A program made the translations under genes and the position numbers. Positions 14,934-23,517 of a DNA stretch of 23,718 nt are shown piece by piece. The notes beneath the pieces are model-generated. The model saw only the letters and a list, made by a program, of their open reading frames with translations. It was not told the origin of the DNA and searched no databases. The number at the start of each line of letters is the position of its first letter. Position 1 is the first letter of the stretch. This DNA is from an uncultured Collinsella sp. (GTDB lineage Bacteria; Actinomycetota; Coriobacteriia; Coriobacteriales; Coriobacteriaceae), in NCBI GenBank assembly GCA_902490445.1, contig CABUDZ010000024.1:1-23718 (forward strand). The letters run 5' to 3'.

Positions 14934-16196
14934 CTACAACACGGCGCCCTCAGGCAGGTCGACACGCACAACATCCACGACGTCGCCCGCCTTGAGCTCG
15001 CACGGACCTTCGTCAATACGCAGCAGGCAGTTGGCCCGCTGCATCGTGCCGAGCAACGCCGAATTCTGCGTCTTGGCCTCGGTCACCAACAGCTCACCGG
15101 TCTCGGGGTCGCGCAAAACCGTGGCGCGATCGAAGAAGCGGCGATGCTGTCGCTTTTTCACGCCGTGCGTGAGCATCGCCTGCTGCACGGGACGCGCCCC
15201 CTCGGCAAAACCGCGCATCTTGCGGATCGCCGGGCGGGCGAGCATCTCAAAGCCCACATACGCCGCGGCCGGATTGCCTGAAAGTCCCAGGTAGGGCTTA
15301 CCCCCAAGCAAGCCAAACGTGATGGCCTTGCCCGGACGCATCGAGATGCGGTCAAACAGCACCTCGCCCTCGCGCCGGACGAGCGCCGTCACGTAGTCGT
15401 AGTCGCCTGCCGAGGCGCCACCGCTCGTAATGACAAAATCGCACTCCAGCACGGCGCGATGCACCAGCTCGGCAATCGCCTGCTCATCATCGGGCGCAAT
15501 GCCGTAGAACACGGGCTCGGCTCCTGCATCGAGCGCTTCGGCCATCAACGCCGACGAGTTGGAGTCGCGAATCTGCCCGCGCGCCGGCACGTTGCTCGGT
15601 GCGACCAGTTCCGTGCCCAGCGAGATGATGCCCACACGCGGGGCAGCGTGCACCTTCACGCTCGCGTATCCGGCGCTTGCCAGCAGACCCGCGCCCGCCG
15701 GAGCCACGACCTCGCCGGCGTGCATCACAACGTCGCCGGCATGGGCCTCCTCGGCGGCAGAGCGAACGTTCTCCCCTACCTTGGCAGGCGCCGAGAACCT
15801 CACACGCGAGCCCTCGTTGCCGTCACCGACGAGCACATCGACGATCTCATACTTCACCACGGCATCGGCACCTTCGGGTACCGGTGCGCCCGTCATGATG
15901 CGGACCGTCTCGCCCGCGCCAATTGTGCCCTCAAACACATGGCCCGCGGCCTCGTGTCCGATAACGTCGAGCGTCACCGGCGCCTCGCCAGATCCCTGCG
16001 CCAAATCCGCCGAGCGCACGGCATATCCGTCCATAGCGCTGTTAGCAAACGGCGAGATGTCGATATCGGCCACCGCGTCCTCTGCCAAGGGAAGACCGGC
16101 AGCCTGCCACACGGGAATCTCGACAACTTCGGTGCGATTCACGTGCGACAAGACGATCGCCTGTGCGTCCTCCAACGGAATGAGTTTCTCTGCCAT
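14934..16196 (-). CDS. moeA: Molybdopterin molybdenumtransferase MoeA
   Basis: The protein has 420 residues. It shows the early SAMDGYAV motif (53-60), the family's TGAPVPEGADAVV loop (102-114), the MPT-binding domain with SGGASAGDYD (258-267), MRPGKAITFG (286-295) and LSGNPAA (305-311), then a small C-terminal beta domain. It inserts Mo into adenylylated molybdopterin. The start at 16196 is chosen for GAGGT 5 bases upstream and the standard MAEKLIPLEDA N-terminus. The in-frame ATG at 16211 has no such site. The stop is 10 bases before mogA, so the pair is an operon. It is divergent from the CLC gene at 16408. Confidence 0.93.
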   Translation of the reverse strand: MAEKLIPLEDAQAIVLSHVNRTEVVEIPVWQAAGLPLAEDAVADIDISPFANSAMDGYAVRSADLAQGSGEAPVTLDVIGHEAAGHVFEGTIGAGETVRIMTGAPVPEGADAVVKYEIVDVLVGDGNEGSRVRFSAPAKVGENVRSAAEEAHAGDVVMHAGEVVAPAGAGLLASAGYASVKVHAAPRVGIISLGTELVAPSNVPARGQIRDSNSSALMAEALDAGAEPVFYGIAPDDEQAIAELVHRAVLECDFVITSGGASAGDYDYVTALVRREGEVLFDRISMRPGKAITFGLLGGKPYLGLSGNPAAAYVGFEMLARPAIRKMRGFAEGARPVQQAMLTHGVKKRQHRRFFDRATVLRDPETGELLVTEAKTQNSALLGTMQRANCLLRIDEGPCELKAGDVVDVVRVDLPEGAVL

Positions 16197-16372
16197 ATAC
16201 ACCTCTAGCATGCAACGGCGCACATCACGGGCGCCGATTCTTTATGTTTATCTCAGTATAATCCCCCGCCGCACGACGGCGACACGGCCCGTGCCCACGA
16301 ATACACCTGTCGGTAACGGACGGCGAAACAGAACCAAAACCAACCAGCCGGTTTGTCACGTTTGGCACGTTC

Positions 16373-16378
16373 TATAAT
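16373..16378 (+). promoter_or_regulatory. -10 box (TATAAT) of the CLC antiporter gene
   Basis: A perfect TATAAT ends 29 bases before the ATG at 16408. A TTGTCA upstream is only 14 bases away, too close for an ideal -35. The resulting short leader leaves no room for a fluoride riboswitch. Confidence 0.45.
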
Positions 16379-16407
16379 GCTCGTGTTGCAATCAAGAAGA
16401 GGAACGT

Positions 16408-17829
16408 ATGGCTTTTACCGACAAACCCGAAAGCGCTAACGAGGCGCAGGATCATTCCCAGTCGCTCGACGACGGCGGCTTTTTCTCCCTTAACGACGTC
16501 ATCATGGCCGGCAGGCATCAGCTCACCCGCTCCGAGCATCTCTTGGCTGCCGACACGCGCCGCAACGCCCGCAACCTACTCGCGAGCGCCAAGTTGCTCG
16601 CACTCGTCGTCATCGTCTCGCTCGCCATGGGCGTTGCCGCCTGGGCGTTTTTGACCTCGCTGAATATCGCGACCGACTATCGCGAGCACCATGCATGGGT
16701 CTACGCCTTGCTTCCCGTTGTGGGCGTTGCCACCGCATGGGTGTACAAAAACCACGGCCTTGCCGCCAAACGCGGTAACAACCTGGTCATCGACTCCGCT
16801 CTGGGCACACGCCTCATCCATATGCGCATGGCCGTTCTCACCTTCGTCTGCTCCACGCTCACGCACCTAACGGGCGGATCTGCCGGTCGCGAGGGGGCCG
16901 CGGTGCAGATTGGCGGCACCATCGCCAGCAACATCTCGAACCTCGCCCACCTCAAAAAACATGACCACCACGACCTCATGCTCGCCGGCATCTCGTCGGC
17001 CTTTGGCGCCGTATTCGGCTCGCCCCTTGCTGGAGCTTTCTTTGGCATGGAGATGTGCTTTATCGGCAAGATCGACTACACCGCGGGCATCTACTGCCTG
17101 GTCGCCTCGTTTACCGGCTACTTTACGTCACTTGCCTTGGGAACCGAGTACGAGGCGAATGTCATCGCCAGCGTTCCCAACATGACACCGCGGACGGTTG
17201 TCATCGTTGTTATCAGCGCAATTATCTTCGGTCTGACGGCACGCCTCTTTGCCTGGTCGGTTCGAACCGTCAAAAGCCTTTACGGTCGCTTTATCACCAA
17301 TTACCTTACTCGCGCACTCGTGGGCGCACTCGTGGTTTTGGCCGCCTATGCCCTCCTTGACGCCTGGGACTACGCCGGCCTTTCCACGTGGCTTTCCGGC
17401 GCCGGATTTGCAGGCAACACCACCCTGGCGGACGCAGCCATCAAGTTGGTCGTCACAGCGCTTACCCTGGGCGCGGGCTTCCAAGGCGGCGAGGTCACGC
17501 CCCTGTTTGGCATCGGTGCGGCACTCGGTGGCTGGATCGGTTGCCTTACCGGGCTTGACCCCAGTTTTCTGGCGGCTCTCGGCATGCTCGGCGTGTTCTG
17601 CGCCGGCCTCAACGTGCCCATCACCACCTGCATGATGGCCATCGACCTGTTCCACGGCACGGCCGCCGGGTTCTTTGTCATCGTGGCCTTTATCAGCTAC
17701 CTAACCGGCGGACACCGCGGCGTGTACCCCGCCCAGCGCATCATCTCACCCAAGCGCCGCTCGCTTATTGTGGATGAGGGAGGTACGGTAGCGGATGCTA
17801 TCGAGCGCCACAACGACCTGATAGAGTAG
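16408..17829 (+). CDS. CLC-family anion/proton antiporter, probably CLC-F (fluoride) type
   Basis: This 473-residue polytopic membrane protein of the CLC family has the gating-glutamate motif GSAGREG (E162). The usual GSGIP loop is replaced by GNNLVID (123-129). The third selectivity loop reads GGEVTP (360-365), where ordinary chloride CLCs have GxFxP. Those two features match what I know of fluoride-exporting CLC-F proteins, whose Val-Thr pair lines the ion path. It would expel F- in exchange for H+. The N-terminal 55 residues are soluble and polar. The ATG has GAGG 6 bases upstream. No CBS or TrkA-C domain is present. The lipid kinase gene follows in the same direction. A chloride function cannot be excluded from sequence alone. 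Confidence 0.85.
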   Translation: MAFTDKPESANEAQDHSQSLDDGGFFSLNDVIMAGRHQLTRSEHLLAADTRRNARNLLASAKLLALVVIVSLAMGVAAWAFLTSLNIATDYREHHAWVYALLPVVGVATAWVYKNHGLAAKRGNNLVIDSALGTRLIHMRMAVLTFVCSTLTHLTGGSAGREGAAVQIGGTIASNISNLAHLKKHDHHDLMLAGISSAFGAVFGSPLAGAFFGMEMCFIGKIDYTAGIYCLVASFTGYFTSLALGTEYEANVIASVPNMTPRTVVIVVISAIIFGLTARLFAWSVRTVKSLYGRFITNYLTRALVGALVVLAAYALLDAWDYAGLSTWLSGAGFAGNTTLADAAIKLVVTALTLGAGFQGGEVTPLFGIGAALGGWIGCLTGLDPSFLAALGMLGVFCAGLNVPITTCMMAIDLFHGTAAGFFVIVAFISYLTGGHRGVYPAQRIISPKRRSLIVDEGGTVADAIERHNDLIE

Positions 17830-17915
17830 ATGTAATTATCGCCGTGCAGCCACAATCGGGGCTAATTCGACCTGAGCGCGACCGCACTGTCATGTCACAC
17901 GCCGGGAGTCGCCCC

Positions 17916-18878
17916 ATGCACGCAACTGATTTTGGTCGCACGCTCATCATCGCCAACCCAGCCGCCCAGTCGGGTGCGGCACGCGAAGTTGCCGAGCGCC
18001 TGCAACGCTTTTTGGACATGACTGCACGCGCATCCCAGTTTGACCTGGTGTTGACCGAGCGTATGGGACACGCCAAGGAGCTGGCCGCACAGGCTCAGGG
18101 CTATCGCACCGTTATCGCACTCGGCGGCGACGGCGTGATTCACGAGGTCGTCAACGGGCTTATGACGCAAAAGGAGGACGCCCGCCCCGCTCTTGCCGTC
18201 CTGCCCGTGGGCTCCGGCAATGATTTTGCCCAGACGCTCGGCATCGACGATTTCTCCGGCAAGGATTATGGCGCGCTGCTCACCTGCGAGCTGCAGCGTC
18301 AGGACATCGGGCGCATTCGCTCGTGGAGCCCTACGAGCGGCAGCGGCGAGGCTACCGTTGAGTACTACGACCAGACGCTTTCGGTCGGCATCGATGCCGC
18401 CATCGGCCTGGGCACCACTGAGCTGCGCAAAAAGACCGGCTTGACGGGCGCGCCGCTCTACACCCTTTCGGGACTTGAGCAGTTTGGCCTGCGCTACCGC
18501 AACTACCCCATGACAGTCAGCTTTGACGGCGCGCCCGCCGAGCGCGTGAGGGCGATCATCATGGCGATTCAGCTTGGTCCTACCTATGGCTCGGGCTATC
18601 GCATCTGCCCCGATGCCGACCCCTGCGACGGCATGCTCGACGTCTGCTACGCCTGCGGCCCCGTCCCTCGCGCGGTAGCCCTGCCTATGTTCCTTTCGGC
18701 CAAGGACGGCTACCATACCAAGTTGCCACCGGTTCGCATGCGCCGCTGCCGCCATGCCGAGCTAACTTTTGAGGAGCCCGACTACCCCATCCAGGCCGAC
18801 GGCGAGCCCGTTGACGCCTCGCGCATCGAGGTCGACGTCCTCGGCAGCGCCCTCCAAGTTTGGCACCCTACCCGCTAG
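17916..18878 (+). CDS. Diacylglycerol/lipid kinase family protein (DagK/YegS type)
   Basis: The protein has 320 residues from the ATG at 17916, which is preceded by GGGAG. In-frame GTG 17844 and ATG 17892 lack ribosome sites and would add an odd leader. The N-terminal domain begins LIIANPAAQSG, then has the nucleotide motif GGDGVIHEVVNG (70-81) and LPVGSGNDFAQTL (96-108), both characteristic of the DGK catalytic domain. A beta-sandwich C-terminal domain ends with the IQADGEPV motif. It would phosphorylate diacylglycerol or a related lipid at the membrane face, recycling lipid headgroup turnover products. It follows the CLC gene by 86 bases and meets the next gene tail to tail with a 21-base gap. 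Confidence 0.9.
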   Translation: MHATDFGRTLIIANPAAQSGAAREVAERLQRFLDMTARASQFDLVLTERMGHAKELAAQAQGYRTVIALGGDGVIHEVVNGLMTQKEDARPALAVLPVGSGNDFAQTLGIDDFSGKDYGALLTCELQRQDIGRIRSWSPTSGSGEATVEYYDQTLSVGIDAAIGLGTTELRKKTGLTGAPLYTLSGLEQFGLRYRNYPMTVSFDGAPAERVRAIIMAIQLGPTYGSGYRICPDADPCDGMLDVCYACGPVPRAVALPMFLSAKDGYHTKLPPVRMRRCRHAELTFEEPDYPIQADGEPVDASRIEVDVLGSALQVWHPTR

Positions 18879-18899
18879 CAAGGCCAGTGGAACAAACGA

Positions 18900-19280
18900 C
18901 TACTCGTCGCTGCCCGGCTTGCGTCGGTTGGCCTTTTTAATGGCATTGAAGTGCTTGTCATTGAGTCTGCGCTGACGAGAGCGCTGGGGCACCTTGGTCT
19001 TTACACGTCGACGCGGTGGACGTCCGCGTCGCTCGAGCTCGGCGTGCAGCTTGCGCAGGCAGCTCGCGCGATTTTGGAACTGGCTGCGGCTCTCGCGCGC
19101 CGTCACGGTAATCCCTGTGGGCACGTGCTTCATGCGCACCGCCGAGTCCGTCGTGTTCACGCCTTGTCCGCCCGGACCCGTCGCGCGAAACACCTGTACC
19201 TCGCAATCGCGCGCCAACTCTTCGGCCGCCATCGCGGCATAGCGCGCATACTCGCACCATCCCATCTTGTTCTCGTCCAT
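18900..19280 (-). CDS. Small GGQ-domain peptide-chain-release-factor-like protein
   Basis: This 126-residue protein has the peptidyl-tRNA hydrolysis motif GPGGQGVN (GGQ at 37-39) followed by the RF-1 family stretch VPTGITVTARESRSQ, and a strongly basic tail rich in Arg and Lys. It lacks the codon-recognition domains of RF1 and RF2. Such proteins (ArfB- or C12orf65-like) release stalled ribosomes, with the basic tail entering the mRNA channel. The ATG at 19280 has GGGGAGG 7 bases upstream; an upstream GTG-type extension would run through the 29-bp palindrome and is rejected. It is not a standard ArfB sequence, so I leave the gene name blank. Confidence 0.85.
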   Translation of the reverse strand: MDENKMGWCEYARYAAMAAEELARDCEVQVFRATGPGGQGVNTTDSAVRMKHVPTGITVTARESRSQFQNRASCLRKLHAELERRGRPPRRRVKTKVPQRSRQRRLNDKHFNAIKKANRRKPGSDE

Positions 19281-19300
19281 ATCAATACCTCCCCTCATAC

Positions 19301-19335
19301 AAAAAATGTGACAAAGGGACAGTCCCTTTGTCACA
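19301..19335 (-). terminator. 29-bp palindrome copy 2 with T6 tail: terminator of xpt
   Basis: The same 29-bp palindrome as at 10753-10781, in the opposite orientation, occupies 19307-19335. On the minus strand it is followed directly by six Ts (19301-19306), making a strong intrinsic terminator 28 bases after the xpt stop. The next gene's ribosome site begins right after it. Confidence 0.8.
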
Positions 19336-19363
19336 TCGCATACCAATCGCTTGTGTTGCGAGC

Positions 19364-19942
19364 TTAGGCGAAGGTGATCTCGCCGGTCTCGCAGTCCATA
19401 TCGGCAATACGGGCCAGGCTCTCAACGCGGAAGCCACGCTCGCGGAGCTTATCGCCACCGCCCTGGAAGCCCTTCTCCACGGCAATGCCGATGCCGGCAA
19501 CCTCGGCACCCGCGGCCTCGCAGATCTTGATAAGACCCTCGAGCGCGCAGCCGTTAGCCAAGAAGTCGTCGATGATCAGGACCTTGTCGCCCTCGGACAG
19601 GAAGCGCTTACCAACGATGACCGGGTACTCCTTTTGCTTGGTAAAGGAGTAGATGGTCGTGGCATACTGCTCGCCGTCGAGGTTGATGGACTGCGCCTTC
19701 TTGGCAAAGACCACCGGCACACCGCCAAAATGCTGAGCCGCGATGCAGGCCATACCAATGCCCGAAGCCTCAATCGTCAGGATCTTGTTGATCTCGACAC
19801 CCTCGAACAGACGGGCCCACTCGGCGCCCATGTGGTCGAACAGCTCAACGTCGCACTGGTGGTTGAGGAAGGCATCAACCTTAAGGACGTTACCGGCCTT
19901 TACGATGCCGTCATGGCGAATACGATCCTCAAGCTCCTGCAT
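19364..19942 (-). CDS. xpt: Xanthine phosphoribosyltransferase
   Basis: This 192-residue type I PRTase joins xanthine and PRPP to give XMP for purine salvage. It opens MQELEDRI, shows the base-recognition region ILTIEASGIGMA (54-65), the FAKKAQSI loop and the PRPP-binding motif VLIIDDFLANGCA (121-133). Length and order match Xpt. The ATG at 19942 has AAGGGG about 9 bases upstream and a small stem-loop before that. I see no purine riboswitch in the 157 bases between this gene and the exporter gene upstream. It ends in a strong terminator. Adenine PRTases are shorter and lack this start. Confidence 0.92.
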   Translation of the reverse strand: MQELEDRIRHDGIVKAGNVLKVDAFLNHQCDVELFDHMGAEWARLFEGVEINKILTIEASGIGMACIAAQHFGGVPVVFAKKAQSINLDGEQYATTIYSFTKQKEYPVIVGKRFLSEGDKVLIIDDFLANGCALEGLIKICEAAGAEVAGIGIAVEKGFQGGGDKLRERGFRVESLARIADMDCETGEITFA

Positions 19943-19957
19943 GGCGCAACCCCTTCT

Positions 19958-19975
19958 CGCGGCAACGATGCCGCG
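19958..19975 (-). promoter_or_regulatory. Leader stem-loop before xpt
   Basis: A perfect 7-bp stem (CGCGGCA/TGCCGCG) with a 4-base loop sits directly upstream of the AAGGGG ribosome site of xpt. It could stabilise the mRNA end or affect translation. Confidence 0.35.
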
Positions 19976-20099
19976 CGATTAATAAACGTTGTTCGATAGT
20001 CTACCACGGACCGACCCCCGCCCGCCCCACAAGCCGCATCGCACCACAAACCGGTCTTTTTGGGACGGCGCGAATCGTGGCAGACAGCCTCTCAACACG

Positions 20100-21404
20100 C
20101 TAATGGCGGGCGCGCATCCTCACCAAACGCACCATGGCGAGTGCAAAGCCCGCTGCCGCCACAGCCATGAGCACGTAGAATACCGAGCGAAAACCAAACA
20201 GGAACACATCCGGACGACCTGCAACAATAGTGGTCACGGCCTCGCCCATCGCCACGCTCATCTGCCCATAGAGGATATGCGATGCCGCCGTAATGCCCAC
20301 TGCCATACCCGCATAGCGCGCAAGGCTACCCAGGCTGCCCGCAAAGCCGAGCGCTTCGCGCGGAGCCGAGCCCATATACAGCGAGTTATTGGGACTTTGG
20401 AAAATCGACGTGCCACACGACATAAACGCGACGCAACACACGATCACAGGGATGGAAGAGTGCTCGTCGAGCGTGCTTACCGCAAATAGTCCGCACACGT
20501 ACACGCCCAGGCCAACCGCCGTAGGGCCCTCGCAGCCAACACGGTCCGAAACCGTACCCGAAAGCGGGCCGATAAAGGCATTCACCATCGGCAGCGCCAA
20601 AAAGAGCAGTCCGGAAATATCGGAGCTAAAGCCATGGGCATCCTGGAAATAGAACGGCAGCACAAACTCAGATGCGCCAATACCAACGAACACGATGAGC
20701 ATGCAGGCGAGGTTGATGGTGAAGGCCGAATTTGCAAAGCAGCGACGAGCGGCCTCGATCAGGGACATGGGGCGCTCGCCAGCCTCCGGCTTAACATGCG
20801 GCAGCGTATAGAGCCCCACGATAAATGAGATGACGCCAATGGGCAGGTTGATGAGGAAGATACTCTCCCAGGGAAAGCTTGCTACCAGCATGCCGCCCAG
20901 CACGGGGCCACACATCATGCCGAGGGCCACGAAGGTCGCGAGAATGCCCATGGCGCGGCCGCGCTCGCGCGCCGGAAAGGACTCGGTAATAATGCCCATG
21001 TTGTTGGCCATGGCCGCCGCGCAACCGACGCCCTGGACAATGCGAGCCAGAATGAGAACCTCGAGCGAGGCCGACAGCCCGCACAGCAGCGATCCGACCG
21101 TAAAGACGATTACACCCAGCTGGAATACGCCCACCTTGCCGCGCACGTCGCCCAAGCGGCCAAACGGCAGCATAGCCACGCATGTCGCAAGCAGGTACAC
21201 CGAGCTCACCAACTGGATGTGGTCGAGGCCCACGCCCAGCTCCTTTTGCATCACGGGCAACGCCACGGTCACGACGGTCGAATCCAGACACGACATAAAC
21301 GTCATGATGAGCACGGTAAACAGAATCGCCCATTTGTTCTTGCCATGGGTGTCGCCCTCTAGGGCAATGTGCTCGCGGCGCAGCTGCTCTGCAGTTTTCT
21401 CCAT
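20100..21404 (-). CDS. MFS drug-type exporter (EmrB/QacA, DHA2-like)
   Basis: This 434-residue multi-span membrane protein has LDSTVVTVALPVM in the first membrane span, the DHA2 hallmark, and GRLGDVRGK as the motif A loop between spans 2 and 3. GPVLGGMLVASFPWESIFLINLPIG is the conserved region around spans 5 and 6. It is a proton-driven exporter of unknown substrate. It is shorter than many 14-span members, so 12-14 spans are possible. The start at 21404 is chosen because AAAGG lies 6 bases upstream. The ATG at 21410 sits too close to that site. A terminator separates it from the sulfhydrylase gene upstream. Confidence 0.88.
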   Translation of the reverse strand: MEKTAEQLRREHIALEGDTHGKNKWAILFTVLIMTFMSCLDSTVVTVALPVMQKELGVGLDHIQLVSSVYLLATCVAMLPFGRLGDVRGKVGVFQLGVIVFTVGSLLCGLSASLEVLILARIVQGVGCAAAMANNMGIITESFPARERGRAMGILATFVALGMMCGPVLGGMLVASFPWESIFLINLPIGVISFIVGLYTLPHVKPEAGERPMSLIEAARRCFANSAFTINLACMLIVFVGIGASEFVLPFYFQDAHGFSSDISGLLFLALPMVNAFIGPLSGTVSDRVGCEGPTAVGLGVYVCGLFAVSTLDEHSSIPVIVCCVAFMSCGTSIFQSPNNSLYMGSAPREALGFAGSLGSLARYAGMAVGITAASHILYGQMSVAMGEAVTTIVAGRPDVFLFGFRSVFYVLMAVAAAGFALAMVRLVRMRARH

Positions 21405-21430
21405 ATCCATCCTTTCGAGTGGCCCAACGC

Positions 21431-21476
21431 AAAAACGGGGCCCCAATCGCCTGCAAACAGTCGCGATTGGGGTCCC
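21431..21476 (-). terminator. Rho-independent terminator after the sulfhydrylase gene
   Basis: CCCCAATCGC/GCGATTGGGG arms, extended by GGG/CCC around a mismatch, form a very stable hairpin followed on the minus strand by TTTTT. It sits 70 bases after the upstream stop and 27 bases before the exporter start, so it could also act as an attenuator for the exporter. Confidence 0.85.
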
Positions 21477-21545
21477 GCCTACGGAATCGGAACTGAAGGT
21501 CGCCGAAGCTTTCTGCCAGCATCGACGCCTTGTGCGAACGCTAGC

Positions 21546-22829
21546 CTAGCACTGCTCAAGCGCCTGCTCAAGGTCGGCAATCAAGTCGGCCGTGTCCTCG
21601 AGGCCGCACGACAGGCGCACCATATCGGCGGAAATGCCGCAGGCGATGAGCTCCTCATCGTTCATCTGGCGATGCGTGGCGTTAGCGGGATGCAGACAGC
21701 AAGTGCGAGCGTCGGCCACATGCGTGGCGATCTGGGCGAGCTTGAGGCTCTTCATGAAAGTCTCGGCCGCCGCGCGACCACCGTTAAAGCCAAAGCTCAC
21801 GACGCCACAAGTACCGTTGGGCATGTACTTCTGAGCCAGGTCATAGTACTTATCGCCCTCCAGGCCCGGATAGCTCACAAAGCGTACCTTGGGATGGCTC
21901 TGCAGGAACTTGGCAACGGCCAGGCCGTTCTCGCAATGACGCGGCATGCGCACATGCAGGCTCTCGAGCGAGCTGTTCAAGAAAAACGCCGCCTGCGGGT
22001 TCTGCATGGGGCCGAGGTCGCGCATGAGCTGCGCGGTGGCCTTGGTAATGAAGGCGCCCTCGCGGCCGAACTTCTCGGCATAGGTCACGCCGTGGTAGCT
22101 CTCGTCGGGCGTGGTGAGACCCGGGAACTTGTCCGCATGGGCCATCCAGTCAAACTGACCATGGTCGACGATCACGCCGCCCAGGTAGGCCGCATGCCCA
22201 TCCATGTACTTGGTGGTAGAGTGCGTGACGATGTCGGCGCCCCACTCAAAGGGACGGCACATCACGGGCGTCGGGAAGGTGTTGTCGACCATCAGCGGCA
22301 CGCCATGGTCGTGCGCGGCCTTGGCAAAGCGCTCAATGTCGAGCACGGCGAGGGCGGGATTGGCGATGGTCTCGCCAAAGACGAGCTTGGTATTGGGCTC
22401 AAACGCTGCCTCCAGCTCCTCGTCGGTGCAGTCGGGGGCAACGAACGTGCAGGTCACGCCCATGCGGCCCATGGTATGGGCGAGCAGGTTATACGTACCG
22501 CCGTAAATAGCAGAGCTCGCGACCACGTGATCGCCGGAGCCGGCCACGTTAAAAATCGCGAGGAAGTTCGCAGCCATGCCCGAACTCGTGAGCATCGCAG
22601 CGGTACCGCCCTCCATCTCGCAAATCTTGGCGGCAACCAGATCACACGTGGGGTTCTGCAGACGGCTGTAGAAGTAGCCCGACTCCTCCAGGTCGAACAG
22701 CTTGCCCATGTGCTCGGACGTGTCGTACTTCCACGTGGTTGACTGGTAGATAGGCACCTGACGCGGCTCTGCATCACCCGGGCGATAACCGCCCTGAACA
22801 CATGTAGTACCGATGGTCTGCTCGCTCAT
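21546..22829 (-). CDS. O-acetylhomoserine sulfhydrylase / Cys-Met metabolism PLP enzyme
   Basis: This 427-residue protein of the Cys/Met PLP family begins with TTCVQGGYRPGDAEPRQVPI, typical of MetY-like enzymes. It has the SGMAANFLA substrate loop, D182 in MVDNTFPTPV and the PLP lysine K207 in STTKYMDGH. It most likely makes homocysteine from O-acetylhomoserine and sulfide. A methionine gamma-lyase or cystathionine-type activity is the alternative. The ATG at 22829 has GGGAG 6 bases upstream. It is a single gene ending in its own terminator, divergent from the 23060 gene. No SAM riboswitch or T-box is visible in the upstream 230 bases. Confidence 0.9.
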   Translation of the reverse strand: MSEQTIGTTCVQGGYRPGDAEPRQVPIYQSTTWKYDTSEHMGKLFDLEESGYFYSRLQNPTCDLVAAKICEMEGGTAAMLTSSGMAANFLAIFNVAGSGDHVVASSAIYGGTYNLLAHTMGRMGVTCTFVAPDCTDEELEAAFEPNTKLVFGETIANPALAVLDIERFAKAAHDHGVPLMVDNTFPTPVMCRPFEWGADIVTHSTTKYMDGHAAYLGGVIVDHGQFDWMAHADKFPGLTTPDESYHGVTYAEKFGREGAFITKATAQLMRDLGPMQNPQAAFFLNSSLESLHVRMPRHCENGLAVAKFLQSHPKVRFVSYPGLEGDKYYDLAQKYMPNGTCGVVSFGFNGGRAAAETFMKSLKLAQIATHVADARTCCLHPANATHRQMNDEELIACGISADMVRLSCGLEDTADLIADLEQALEQC

Positions 22830-23014
22830 ATCTAGCTCCCTTGCCTGGGTTACGTTTTATTCGGTTCACGATACCGCTACCCTGCACCCCTCTCAACCCA
22901 TCCCAAAGGTAGGTTATTGGACAAATTGATCAGGAGTATTTATCTCAAGCCTTGGGCATTTGCTCGATAGATAAAAACGAGGCATACGTGAAGCTCTCGA
23001 TGATTACATGCCCC

Positions 23015-23046
23015 GTCACGGGTACCATAGGCGGGTACACCGTGAC
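23015..23046 (+). promoter_or_regulatory. Leader hairpin before the C_GCAxxG_C_C gene
   Basis: GTCACGG-GTACC pairs with GGTAC-A-CCGTGAC across a short loop, giving a 12-bp stem with one bulged base. It ends one base before the AAGGAG ribosome site of the 23060 start, so it could affect ribosome access. Confidence 0.45.
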
Positions 23047-23059
23047 CAAGGAGACAACG

Positions 23060-23506
23060 ATGAAGCAAATCGATACGGCCCAGCTCGACATCACCGCCTG
23101 TCAGGCTCAGGCTGCCGAATACCACGCCCGCGGTTTTAACTGCGCACAGGCCGTCGCCTGCACGCTCGCGCCTGCCGTCGGACTCGACCCCCAGGTCGCC
23201 TTTACCCTCACCGAGGGCTTTGGCGCCGGCATGGGCGGTATGACCGAAACCTGTGGCGCCATCTCGGGCGCCGTGGCCATCATGGGCTTTTTGATGAGCG
23301 ATGGTATGGAAAACCCCAAGACCAAGGGCCAGACCTACAAGCTGTCGCGCGAGATCGCCAAGCGTTTTAATACGAAGAACACGACGACCGTCTGCGGCAC
23401 GCTCAAGGGCGTCGGATCGGATAAGGGTCCGCTCCGCAGCTGCCCCGGCTGCATCGACGATGCCGTCGAGATCGCCTGCGATATGCTAAAGCAGCTCGCC
23501 GAGTAA
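23060..23506 (+). CDS. C_GCAxxG_C_C family protein (possible redox/metal protein)
   Basis: This 148-residue protein has the family's spaced cysteines: C28 in GFNCAQAV, C65 in ETCGAISGA, C112 in VCGTLKG, then C128 and C131 in SCPGC and C140. The core motif CGAISGA after a Gly-rich GFGAGMGGM loop is diagnostic. The function of the family is unproven; the clustered cysteines suggest a metal centre or redox role in anaerobes. The ATG at 23060 has AAGGAG 6 bases upstream. An in-frame GTG/ATG region back to 22952 has no ribosome site and covers the leader hairpin. It is divergent from the sulfhydrylase gene and convergent with the last gene. Confidence 0.88.
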   Translation: MKQIDTAQLDITACQAQAAEYHARGFNCAQAVACTLAPAVGLDPQVAFTLTEGFGAGMGGMTETCGAISGAVAIMGFLMSDGMENPKTKGQTYKLSREIAKRFNTKNTTTVCGTLKGVGSDKGPLRSCPGCIDDAVEIACDMLKQLAE

Positions 23507-23517
23507 ACGGCAGCAAC

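Noticed and set aside
16197..16407. Fluoride (crcB) riboswitch before the CLC gene
   Set aside because: The conserved riboswitch segments are not seen, and the TATAAT lies too close to the start codon.
19943..20099. Purine riboswitch before xpt
   Set aside because: The conserved pairing loops are not visible; only a short stem-loop is present.
21369..22742. A 457-residue plus-strand open frame
   Set aside because: It is the antisense shadow of the sulfhydrylase gene.
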